Source of the DNA: Bacteroidales bacterium
GTDB taxonomy: Bacteria; Bacteroidota; Bacteroidia; Bacteroidales; P3
Direction of reading: 5' to 3'
DNA length: 64,000 nucleotides
Assembly (NCBI GenBank): GCA_017647785.1
Contig: JAGCJW010000042.1
Span: 62,001 to 126,000, forward strand
Below the pieces are notes generated by a model that saw only the letters and a list, made by a program, of their open reading frames with translations, was not told the origin of the DNA and ran no database searches. A program made the position numbers and the translations under genes. Every line of letters begins with the position of its first letter. Positions within the stretch are counted from its first letter, which is position 1. Below are positions 8,439-15,404 of this stretch, piece after piece.

Positions 8439-9836
8439 ATGAAGAATAAGTACAATGATTTGATTGAGCAAACTTTCGAGTTTCCACAAGAAGAATTTAA
8501 GACAGAGGAAAACGAACTATTGTTTCACGATATTCCTTTGATGGATATAATTAAACAATATGGAACTCCTTTAAAGATAACATTCTTACCAAAAATTACC
8601 TCTCAAATTCAAAGAGCTAAAAGGCTTTTTAATGTTGCTATTGCTAAAACCGATTACAATGGAACTTACAATTATTGTTATTGTACAAAGAGTTCTCATT
8701 TTTCTTTTGTGCTAGATGAAGTCATAAAAAACGATGTACATTTAGAAACTTCTTCTGCATTTGACATTAACATAATTAACGAATTATACGAGCAAGGAAA
8801 AGTAGGAAAAGACCAATATATATTATGTAATGGTTTTAAACGTCCTCAATATATAGAGAATATAGCAGAGTTAATTCGCAATGGTTTCACTAATGTAATT
8901 CCGATTATAGATAATATGGAGGAGTTAGACGTAATGAATACTATTGTTGATATGCCATGTAATGTAGGTATTCGTATTGCATCCGAAGAAGAACCTATGT
9001 TTGACTTTTATACATCAAGACTTGGAATAAGATATAATTGCATAGTAGATTTTTATAAAGAAAAGATAGCAAACAATCCTAACTTTAAACTAAAAATGCT
9101 TCACTTCTTTATCAATACAGGAATCAAAGACTCTGCATATTATTGGAATGAGTTGCAAAAATGCGTAAACGTATATTGCGAATTGAAAAAAGTATGTCCA
9201 GACTTAGATAGTTTAGATATAGGAGGAGGCTTCCCTATCAAAAACTCATTAGGTTTTGAGTATGATTACGAGTACATGGCAGAAGAAATTCTTGCACAAA
9301 TAAAAGATATCTGTAACAAACAAGGCGTTCAAGAACCAAATATCTTTACTGAGTTCGGCTCATTCACAGTAGGAGAAGCAGGATGCATATTATATAGTAT
9401 CATAGATCAAAAACGACAAAACGACAAAGAGTTATGGTATATGATAGACTCTTCTTTCATAACAACGCTTCCTGACACTTGGGGAATAGGACAAAGATTT
9501 ATTCTTTTACCTATAAACAAATGGGATAACGAATACCAAAGAGTATTTCTTGGAGGTTTAACTTGCGACTCACAAGATTACTATTCAGCAGAGGTACATT
9601 CTAATGCAGTATTCTTACCAAAATATACAAATGATGAAGAAGAACCTTTATATATAGGCTTCTTCCACACAGGAGCTTATCAAGAAAGTTTAGCAGGTTA
9701 TGGTGGCATTCAACACTGTCTAATTCCACAACCAAAACACATAATATTAGACAAAGATGAAAACGGAGAATGGTACACAAAACTTTTTGCCAAAGAACAA
9801 AGTCATAAATCAATGCTAAAAATACTAGGATATTAA
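8439..9836 (+). CDS. Fold-III PLP-dependent decarboxylase (arginine/diaminopimelate type)
   Basis: Predicted pyridoxal-phosphate decarboxylase of the alanine-racemase-fold group, probably a polyamine-forming amino-acid decarboxylase. The 465-residue protein has the PLP-lysine segment YNYCYCTKSSHF (Lys84), the phosphate-binding loop LDIGGGFPI, and the C-terminal barrel with GAYQESLAGYGG. The segment IRIASEEEP-FDFYTSRLGI resembles the shorter arginine decarboxylase-like proteins annotated in Bacteroidota, distinct from the roughly 630-residue SpeA. Substrate (arginine, diaminopimelate or carboxynorspermidine) is not fixed by sequence reading. aspA follows 57 bp downstream with its own -7 element. 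Confidence 0.75.
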   Translation: MKNKYNDLIEQTFEFPQEEFKTEENELLFHDIPLMDIIKQYGTPLKITFLPKITSQIQRAKRLFNVAIAKTDYNGTYNYCYCTKSSHFSFVLDEVIKNDVHLETSSAFDINIINELYEQGKVGKDQYILCNGFKRPQYIENIAELIRNGFTNVIPIIDNMEELDVMNTIVDMPCNVGIRIASEEEPMFDFYTSRLGIRYNCIVDFYKEKIANNPNFKLKMLHFFINTGIKDSAYYWNELQKCVNVYCELKKVCPDLDSLDIGGGFPIKNSLGFEYDYEYMAEEILAQIKDICNKQGVQEPNIFTEFGSFTVGEAGCILYSIIDQKRQNDKELWYMIDSSFITTLPDTWGIGQRFILLPINKWDNEYQRVFLGGLTCDSQDYYSAEVHSNAVFLPKYTNDEEEPLYIGFFHTGAYQESLAGYGGIQHCLIPQPKHIILDKDENGEWYTKLFAKEQSHKSMLKILGY

Positions 9837-9846
9837 AAAACTTTCG

Positions 9847-9854
9847 TACTTTTG
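9847..9854 (+). promoter_or_regulatory. -7 element of aspA
   Basis: TACTTTTG followed by C lies 11 bp after the decarboxylase stop and 40 bp before the aspA start. No -33 TTTG at the usual distance. Confidence 0.5.
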
Positions 9855-9893
9855 CACTTTATTTTATAATTTATTAACAAAAAACAAATCAAA

Positions 9894-11333
9894 ATGATTG
9901 ACACAACAAAATATTCAGGCAAAACACGCCAAGAAACAGACCTTATAGGAACAAGAGAAATTCCTGTTGAAGCATTATATGGCGTGCAATCAGTAAGAGG
10001 TTTTGAAAACTTCAAAATTTCAGGAAAATTAATGAACGACTATCCTAACTTTATTAAAGGAATGGCTTTGACAAAAAAAGGAGCAGCCGTTGCAAACCAC
10101 AAACAAGGTAAATTAACAGACGAACAATTCAAAGCTATATCTCAAGCTTGTGATGAATTATTTGAAGGAAAACATCATGAATTTTTCCTATCAGACATGA
10201 TACAAGGAGGAGCAGGTACAACAGTAAATATGAATGCAAACGAAGTGCTTGCAAACCGTGCATTAGAAATAATGGGTAAAGAACACGGACAATACGAATT
10301 CTGTTCACCAAACGACCACTTAAACGCTTCTCAATCTACAAACGATGCTTATCCAACAGCATTCCACTTTGGATTATACTTAGAAAACAGAAGACTTGCT
10401 GAAGCAATGACTAAAATCGTTGAGTCATTAGATAAAAAAGCAGAAGAGTTTTCTCAAATAATCAAAATGGGAAGAACTCAATTACAAGACGGAGTTCCAA
10501 TGACATTAGGTCAAACATTCAAAGGATTTGCTAACTTAATAAGAAGAGAAATCGCTAACTTAAACAATGCAGCAGAAGAATTATTATGCATTAACATGGG
10601 AGCAACAGCGATAGGAACAGGAATCTGTTCAGAACCTGGTTATAGCAAACTTTGTACAGAAGCTTTAAGAGAAATAACTGGCTGGAACGTAACATTAGCA
10701 GAAGACTTAGTAGAAGTAACATCAGATACATCAGTACTTGTAGGCTACTCATCAGAATTAAAACGTATCGCGTTGAAGGCAATCAAAATATGCAACGACT
10801 TACGTTTAATGGGTTCAGGTCCAAGATGTGGAATCCACGAATTATTCTTACCTGAAATGCAACCAGGCTCATCAATCATGCCAGGAAAGGTAAATCCAGT
10901 TATTCCAGAAGTGATGAACCAACTTTGCTACAAAGTAATCGGAAACGATACAGCAGTAATGCTTGCAGCTGAAAACGCACAATTAGAATTAAACGTAATG
11001 GAGCCAGTATTAGTTTACTGCTTATTCGAATCAATTGACTTATTGACAAACGGATTTGATACATTACGTACATTATGTATCGATGGTATTAAAGCTGATG
11101 CAGAAAATTGCGAACGCCAAGTAAAAGGTTCAATCGGTATTGTTACAGCTTTAAACCCAATCATAGGATACAAAAACTCTACAAAGATAGCAAAAGAAGC
11201 TATGGCGACAGGAAAAGGAGTTTATGATTTAGTATTGGAACACGATATTCTTTCAAAAGAAGACTTAGACACAATACTAAAACCAGAAAATATGATTGCG
11301 CCAGTTAAATTGGATATAAAACCAAGAAAATAA
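9894..11333 (+). CDS. aspA: Aspartate ammonia-lyase
   Basis: Aspartase reversibly deaminates L-aspartate to fumarate and ammonia and feeds fumarate respiration or succinate production in anaerobes. The 479-residue protein matches the aspartase branch of the fumarase/aspartase superfamily: it opens with TRQETDLIGTREIPVEALYGVQ, has the substrate loops GAGTTVNMNANEV and NDHLNASQSTND, and carries the flexible catalytic loop GSSIMPGKVNP. Length agrees with E. coli AspA (478). A strong terminator follows. Fumarase class II is the alternative, but the N-terminal GTREIP and overall length favour aspartase. Confidence 0.93.
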   Translation: MIDTTKYSGKTRQETDLIGTREIPVEALYGVQSVRGFENFKISGKLMNDYPNFIKGMALTKKGAAVANHKQGKLTDEQFKAISQACDELFEGKHHEFFLSDMIQGGAGTTVNMNANEVLANRALEIMGKEHGQYEFCSPNDHLNASQSTNDAYPTAFHFGLYLENRRLAEAMTKIVESLDKKAEEFSQIIKMGRTQLQDGVPMTLGQTFKGFANLIRREIANLNNAAEELLCINMGATAIGTGICSEPGYSKLCTEALREITGWNVTLAEDLVEVTSDTSVLVGYSSELKRIALKAIKICNDLRLMGSGPRCGIHELFLPEMQPGSSIMPGKVNPVIPEVMNQLCYKVIGNDTAVMLAAENAQLELNVMEPVLVYCLFESIDLLTNGFDTLRTLCIDGIKADAENCERQVKGSIGIVTALNPIIGYKNSTKIAKEAMATGKGVYDLVLEHDILSKEDLDTILKPENMIAPVKLDIKPRK

Positions 11334-11350
11334 GCAATCTTAAAATGTAG

Positions 11351-11388
11351 AAAAGGCGACTAAACTAACTTAGTCGCCTTTTTCTTTT
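11351..11388 (+). terminator. aspA terminator
   Basis: AAAAGGCGACTA (11351-11362) pairs perfectly with TAGTCGCCTTTT (11371-11382) and runs into T-rich sequence. Confidence 0.85.
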
Positions 11389-11412
11389 ACTTAAACTTCA
11401 CTTTAAGAAAAT

Positions 11413-11460
11413 AAAACGCTCGCAAGTCAAAATAAAACAAAGACTCACGAGCGTTTTTCT
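11413..11460. terminator. ACGCTCG/CGAGCGT hairpin, first copy
   Basis: AAAACGCTCG (11413-11422) pairs with CGAGCGTTTT (11448-11457). The right arm and tail CAAAGACTCACGAGCG-TTTTTCTTTTAA recur almost unchanged at 14002-14028. The hairpin serves as a terminator for the minus-strand lipoprotein gene and as a second one for aspA. Confidence 0.7.
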
Positions 11461-11474
11461 TTTAAGTTAACTTT

Positions 11475-11930
11475 TTAGAATACATTTATGCACCACAGAA
11501 GTACAATAAATGATACAACGACAAAGCCAGCACCCAATGCATGATTTCCTTTGGTTGCCTCTTCGTCTATTTCTTCAATCGTTTCTGTATGATTTGTTTT
11601 TACATCATAACAAATTCCACTTTTATTTATGAAAAATTGCATGTAACCCTTAGATTCAATTGTTGTCGCACTTCCTGAACCTTTATAAGTGTTGATATTG
11701 CTGTTAAATACACTGTTTTCGTAAATTATAATAATACCTTCTGCTCCATCGGAAAATTGTTTGTCGGGTGCTCCAAGTGTTGTTACTATTTCATTATGGC
11801 TTTTACCAACATATTCCTTTTTATATTCTTCTTCTTTTGAAATAGTAGTGTATTTATATACAGTACATGAAGTAAATAAAGATACTATAACAACAATTAT
11901 ACCAATTTTCAAAAAACTATAACTTTTCAT
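11475..11930 (-). CDS. Small BamE/SmpA-like lipoprotein
   Basis: A 151-residue lipoprotein (lipobox FTSC after MKSYSFLKIGIIVVIVSL). The central segment YVGKSHNEIVTTLGAPDKQFSDGAEGIIIIYE has the G-x-s-xxEIxxxLGxP pattern of the SmpA/OmlA (BamE) fold, a two-helix, three-strand domain found in envelope lipoproteins. Unusually, the C-terminus ends in a hydrophobic helix ALGAGFVVVSFIVLLWCINVF, giving two membrane anchors. It is a single gene with its own promoter on the minus strand. No specific function is known; a true BamE role is doubtful because BAM in Bacteroidota differs in composition. Confidence 0.65.
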   Translation of the reverse strand: MKSYSFLKIGIIVVIVSLFTSCTVYKYTTISKEEEYKKEYVGKSHNEIVTTLGAPDKQFSDGAEGIIIIYENSVFNSNINTYKGSGSATTIESKGYMQFFINKSGICYDVKTNHTETIEEIDEEATKGNHALGAGFVVVSFIVLLWCINVF

Positions 11931-11986
11931 TTTATCTTCTTTTTATTGATTACGTAATATTTTTCGTTTATAATTCTTTCAGATTA

Positions 11987-12016
11987 CAAAAGTATAACAA
12001 TTTTTTAAAAGCACAA
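11987..12016 (-). promoter_or_regulatory. Promoter of the BamE-like lipoprotein gene
   Basis: Minus-strand TACTTTTG (11987-11994) with TTG (12014-12016) 19 bp upstream. Leader of about 50 nt. Confidence 0.6.
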
Positions 12017-12418
12017 CAAAATCTTATACAAACTCTTAATTTCCTCTTTCAAAGTTTTACAGAGAAAAACCTTTATTTTACGAAAATTTTGTTTTGGGAT
12101 TTTTGTGAATTTTTTGCGAAAAATTGACGAAAATTAGGGTGATTTTAGGGTAAATTATGGCTTTGGCGAGTGAAGTCTTTGAAAAAATGGAAAAAAGCAA
12201 AGAAAAAATAAAATAAAACAAAGAAATAATTTTCTAAAATCAAGAATTATTTGTCTGAAATCAAGAAAAAAATCACGCTAAATCAAAGAAAAATTTAGCG
12301 TTTTCAAGGCTTAAAAAAAGTTAAGTCTTTGATTTAGTGTCATTTGCTTAAAGACTTATATTTTCAAAATTTGCAGTCAAGAAATTTAGACTTGAAAATT
12401 CTTTAAGCATTTGGGCTT

Positions 12419-12438
12419 AACTCGTGGGGAAACGAGTT
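12419..12438. promoter_or_regulatory. Inverted repeat upstream of the fucosidase promoter, possible operator
   Basis: AACTCGT and ACGAGTT form a perfect 7-bp dyad with the 6-base spacer GGGGAA, 29 bp upstream of the -7 element. The loop GGGG could also pair with CCCC at 12445-12448. The position suits a regulator site for sugar-responsive control, but the regulator is unknown. Confidence 0.4.
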
Positions 12439-12466
12439 TATTGACCCCTGATTCCAAAATTTATTG

Positions 12467-12474
12467 TAACTTTG
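12467..12474 (+). promoter_or_regulatory. -7 element of the fucosidase gene
   Basis: TAACTTTG lies 23 bp upstream of the ATG. A TTG at 12441-12443 is 23 bp away, wider than the usual 19-20 bp. Confidence 0.5.
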
Positions 12475-12496
12475 TCTTTCAATAAATTTTAGAATT

Positions 12497-13966
12497 ATGA
12501 GAAAAGTTGAAATGAATAGAAGTTTGAGAACAATTACATTTTTGTCTGTTTTATTTTTTATTACGGCTTGCTCTTCTCTTTCAAAACAAGAATACTATGA
12601 AAAGCAAGTTGTGTTTCCTGATAATGCCACATTAGAGCAAAAAATCGACATGGCATCACGATTAGTTCCCACAAAACAACAATTAGAATGGCAAGAAATG
12701 GAGCTGACTGCCTTTTTGCATTTTGGAATCAATACATTTACAGGCAATGAATGGGGAGATGGTAAAGATAGTCCTCAACTTTTCAATCCTACTCAATTAG
12801 ATTGCGAACAATGGGCAAAGGCACTGAAAGACGGAGGCTTTAAAATGGTAATCCTTACGGCAAAACACCACGATGGTTTTTGCTTATGGCCAACCAAAAC
12901 AACAGAATATTCCGTTAAAAACTCGCCTTGGAAAAACGGAAAGGGAGATGTAGTTCGTGAATTGCGAGATGCTTGCAACAAATACGGATTAAAATTCGGC
13001 ATTTATATATCTCCATGGGATAGAAACGCAAGTTGCTATGGCGATTCTCCAAAATACAATGAATATTTCTCACAACAACTTACCGAACTACTAACTAACT
13101 ATGGCGAAATCCACGAAATATGGTTTGATGGAGCTAATGGCGAAGGTCCAAATGGCAGAAAACAAATCTATGATTGGGATTTGTTTTTAAAAACCATAAG
13201 AAAACATCAGCCAAAAGCAGTTACAGCAATAATGGGAGACGATGTTCGTTGGGTAGGTAACGAAGGCGGATTAGGAAGAGAAACTGAATGGAGTGCAACT
13301 GTACTAACACCGGGAAGTTATTCTCATTGCGATAAATCAAATCAAGCACTTGGCATTGATAATATGTCAAAAGATTTAGGCAGTCTTACACTTCTCAACA
13401 ACGCAAAGCAGATATATTGGTATCCATCAGAGGTTGATGTTTCTATACGTCCGGGTTGGTTCTATCATTCCAAAGAAGACAAAGAAGTTCGCTCCTTACA
13501 AAACCTTGTAAACATATATTATCAATCCGTAGGTTGCAATTCAGTTTTGTTACTCAATATTCCACCAGACAAAAGAGGCTTAATACACGAAACAGACGTG
13601 CAACGCATAAAAGAACTTTCTAATTACATAAACAAAACCTTTGAAAACAATCAAGTAATAAAAGGAAATAAAACTTGGAAAGCCTCAAAAGGCGAAAGCA
13701 AAGAGTATAAAATAAAACCAAAATCAAAGTTTAACACCCTTTTAATTCAAGAAGACATTACAAAAGGGCAAAGAGTAGAAGAATTTTCGGTAGAAATCTA
13801 TGAGCAAGGACAATGGAAACAAATAGCAAAAGGCACAACAATAGGCTATAAAAGGCTATTAAGATTTGCAGATTGCCAAGCAGAAAAACTAAGAATAACA
13901 ATCAACAACACAAGAGCCGAAGCCAACATAGAAAACATAGGGCTTTATTTCGCTGAAAGCTTATAA
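12497..13966 (+). CDS. Alpha-L-fucosidase, GH29 lipoprotein
   Basis: Exo-glycosidase predicted to remove alpha-linked L-fucose from host or plant glycans with a retaining mechanism. The 489-residue protein has a lipobox (FFITAC) and then a GH29 catalytic barrel: HFGINTFTGNEWGDG, ILTAKHHDGFCLWPT, KFGIYISPWDRN and the nucleophile motif EIWFDGANGEGPNGR (Asp211). A C-terminal beta-domain (from about 380) is typical. Two start codons are possible (12497 and 12512); the second gives a more regular signal peptide. The short C-terminal domain and lack of an obvious acid/base Glu in the usual place suggest subfamily B-like specificity, an inference. It stands alone, not in a visible SusC/D locus. Confidence 0.92.
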   Translation: MRKVEMNRSLRTITFLSVLFFITACSSLSKQEYYEKQVVFPDNATLEQKIDMASRLVPTKQQLEWQEMELTAFLHFGINTFTGNEWGDGKDSPQLFNPTQLDCEQWAKALKDGGFKMVILTAKHHDGFCLWPTKTTEYSVKNSPWKNGKGDVVRELRDACNKYGLKFGIYISPWDRNASCYGDSPKYNEYFSQQLTELLTNYGEIHEIWFDGANGEGPNGRKQIYDWDLFLKTIRKHQPKAVTAIMGDDVRWVGNEGGLGRETEWSATVLTPGSYSHCDKSNQALGIDNMSKDLGSLTLLNNAKQIYWYPSEVDVSIRPGWFYHSKEDKEVRSLQNLVNIYYQSVGCNSVLLLNIPPDKRGLIHETDVQRIKELSNYINKTFENNQVIKGNKTWKASKGESKEYKIKPKSKFNTLLIQEDITKGQRVEEFSVEIYEQGQWKQIAKGTTIGYKRLLRFADCQAEKLRITINNTRAEANIENIGLYFAESL

Positions 13967-13975
13967 AATAGAAAT

Positions 13976-14028
13976 AAAAACGCTCGTTTGTCAAAATATT
14001 TCAAAGACTCACGAGCGTTTTTCTTTTA
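13976..14028. terminator. ACGCTCG/CGAGCGT hairpin, second copy
   Basis: AAAAACGCTCGT (13976-13987) pairs with ACGAGCGTTTTT (14011-14022). It sits between the convergent fucosidase and TM2 genes and closely resembles the hairpin at 11413-11460. Confidence 0.75.
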
Positions 14029-14051
14029 AATAAAAATTTCAATTCAAAGAA

Positions 14052-14540
14052 TTAATTTATCAACATTAAATTTTCATTAAATTTTTCCATATTCGCTTCT
14101 TCCGTAAGCCTACTTATTTGAAACCAATCAACGATTGTCCAAACTCCTAAACCTCCGCCTGTAAGTAATTTAAGGATTCCCCAACCTGTTTGACCAATTA
14201 AAAATCTATCAACGCCCCAAGAACCAACTAAAATAGAAACTATTACATTTACAGTAGGGTCTAAGTAATCTCCTGTTGCAAGCAATTGAATTTGTTCAGG
14301 GGTTAAAGATTCTAATTTTTGCTTAACAATCATTACATCTGCGGTTGAGAATTTTTTACCATTCTGCATCATAAATGAATTGATGTACAATTTTTTCGTT
14401 TCCTCATCATTTGCATCTAACATTTCAATTTGAATTGGCAACATTTCACCTTGATTTAATTTATCATTGTCGTTTTCTGCAAAAACCGCATTTGTCGATA
14501 AAGCAAATACGAAAAACATTAAAGAAATTACTTTTTTCAT
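14052..14540 (-). CDS. TM2-domain membrane protein
   Basis: A 162-residue protein with a signal peptide (MKKVISLMFFVFALSTNAVFA) and a C-terminal TM2 domain: VNVIVSILVGSWGVDRFLIGQTGWGILKLLTGGGLGVWTIVDW (split here as two helices around the DRF motif). TM2 proteins have two helices joined by a short loop with the Gly-x-DRF signature; their function in bacteria is not established. Between signal peptide and TM2 is a helical segment rich in Lys and Gln. The upstream region is long and contains a large inverted repeat, and the nearest good -7 element is about 350 bp away, so the mRNA may have a long structured leader. Confidence 0.8.
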   Translation of the reverse strand: MKKVISLMFFVFALSTNAVFAENDNDKLNQGEMLPIQIEMLDANDEETKKLYINSFMMQNGKKFSTADVMIVKQKLESLTPEQIQLLATGDYLDPTVNVIVSILVGSWGVDRFLIGQTGWGILKLLTGGGLGVWTIVDWFQISRLTEEANMEKFNENLMLIN

Positions 14541-14888
14541 TTTTCTTAAATTTTAATTTGTTATTATTTTTCTTCCTTTGCCCAAGTCCCAAATGGCGAT
14601 TTATTGATTTCTTCCCTTGATTAAATAGCATAAAAAACGTGGGACTTTTTTCTTATCGTTGAATGAGGTCCTCGAAACTACCTATATACCAAATAAGAAT
14701 AGCCCACGATATTACTCGTGAGCGTTCTTAACCTATTCTTTTGGTACATTACATGAAATTTTCGAGGTTTCATTCAACCAATAATAAGCAAAAACGCTTT
14801 TATGTCGTATTAAAATTTACTAAGTCTTAATAATAATTATTCTTTGTCTCCTTTTTGTCTTCCTTTTTTAGGGTTAATAACTTGCTTG
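14541..14888. other. Non-coding spacer with a large imperfect hairpin
   Basis: No gene was seen. The spacer contains AAGTCCC (14584-14590) able to pair with GGGACTT (14641-14647), followed by the 137-nt hairpin at 14652-14788. A minus-strand -7 element lies at its right end. Confidence 0.55.
14652..14788. ncRNA. Long imperfect inverted repeat, candidate structured RNA
   Basis: Nested complementary arms fold about 137 nt into one rod. CTTAT pairs with ATAAG (14652-14656/14784-14788), GTTGAATGA with TCATTCAAC (14658-14666/14770-14778), CCTCGAAA with TTTCGAGG (14670-14677/14760-14767), TACCAA-AAGAATAG with CTATTCTT-TTGGTA (around 14687-14702/14732-14746), and CACGA with TCGTG near the tip. Internal loops separate the stems. 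It could be a small RNA (the rod with bulges recalls 6S RNA in outline only), the leader of the TM2 mRNA, or a MITE-like element. A minus-strand promoter element at 14889-14896 favours minus-strand transcription. Confidence 0.4.
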
Positions 14889-14896
14889 CAAAGGTA
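14889..14896 (-). promoter_or_regulatory. Minus-strand -7 element reading into the hairpin region
   Basis: TACCTTTG followed by C on the minus strand. It would drive a transcript through the 14652-14788 hairpin and on to the TM2 gene. Confidence 0.45.
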
Positions 14897-15002
14897 TAAC
14901 AATTTTTGATAACTACAAAAATTTTTTCAAAGGTATTTTTAAACACTTTTTTATGCCTTATAAATATATTTTCTTAACAAAAAAAGCTTCAACTCATTGA
15001 AA

Positions 15003-15250
15003 AAATTGACCAAAATTGAGGGTAAATTTCACTAAAACTAAGAGTCGTTTTCATCAAACGCTGTTTAATTTTCACCAAACGCCGTTTAATTTTTTTTAAA
15101 CGCCGTTTAATTTTGAGAAAACAGCGTTTTTTTCGCAAAAATCAAGTAAAAAATAGCGTTTTTTGGTCTTAAAAATGCCTTATTTAAGGCTTGAAAATTA
15201 TTAAATCGTTGATTAATAATGCTTTGCTTAATTTCAAATGCTTAAGGAAT
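15003..15250. repeat. Composite repeat block upstream of the permease gene
   Basis: Contains AAAAATTGACCAAAATTG and GGGTAAATT, matching the block at 12116-12157, then four 21-bp units, then TAGCGTTTT and GCTTAA words in the same order as in 12290-12350. The spacer around it carries no gene. Confidence 0.5.
15051..15134. repeat. Four 21-bp tandem repeats with core AAACGCCGTTT
   Basis: Units start at 15051, 15072, 15093 and 15114. The cores read AAACGCTGTTT, AAACGCCGTTT, AAACGCCGTTT and AAACAGCGTTT, each an imperfect palindrome followed by AATTT or T-rich sequence. Two helical turns between cores would place all of them on one face of the DNA. Confidence 0.65.
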
Positions 15251-15368
15251 TTGAAAAGAAAAAAATAAAGTTCAAAAATTTCGTAGTATTTGGGCATTTG
15301 ATTTTAATTAAAAAATGTTAAATTTTTTTAAGATATGGTAAAATGTCCTTTGATTGTGAAATTTATTG

Positions 15369-15376
15369 TATTTTTG
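15369..15376 (+). promoter_or_regulatory. -7 element of the permease-glycosyltransferase operon
   Basis: TATTTTTG at 15369-15376 predicts a start of transcription near 15383. This rules out the upstream TTG (15366) as the translation start and supports GTG at 15405. Confidence 0.55.
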
Positions 15377-15404
15377 TAGTTTTATTGTTGACGATTATAT
15401 TAAA

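Larger units (their letters stand above)
12017..12496. other. Long repeat-rich spacer before the fucosidase gene
   Basis: No gene is visible here. The spacer holds a dispersed module with AAAAATTGACGAAAATT and AGGGTAAATT (about 12116-12157), an ATAAAACAAAG word near 12210, several TCAAGAA words, a hairpin ACGCTAAAT/ATTTAGCGT (12275-12283/12293-12301), TTAAG-based inverted repeats and a dyad just before the fucosidase promoter. A related composite occupies 14990-15250. Confidence 0.6.

Noticed and set aside
14980..15134. Possible CRISPR array in the AAACGCCGTTT repeat region
   Set aside because: Repeats are too short and directly abutting, with no unique spacers and no cas genes in the window.
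15366..15404. TTG start for the LptF/G-like permease
   Set aside because: Would overlap the promoter -7 element; GTG at 15405 fits better.
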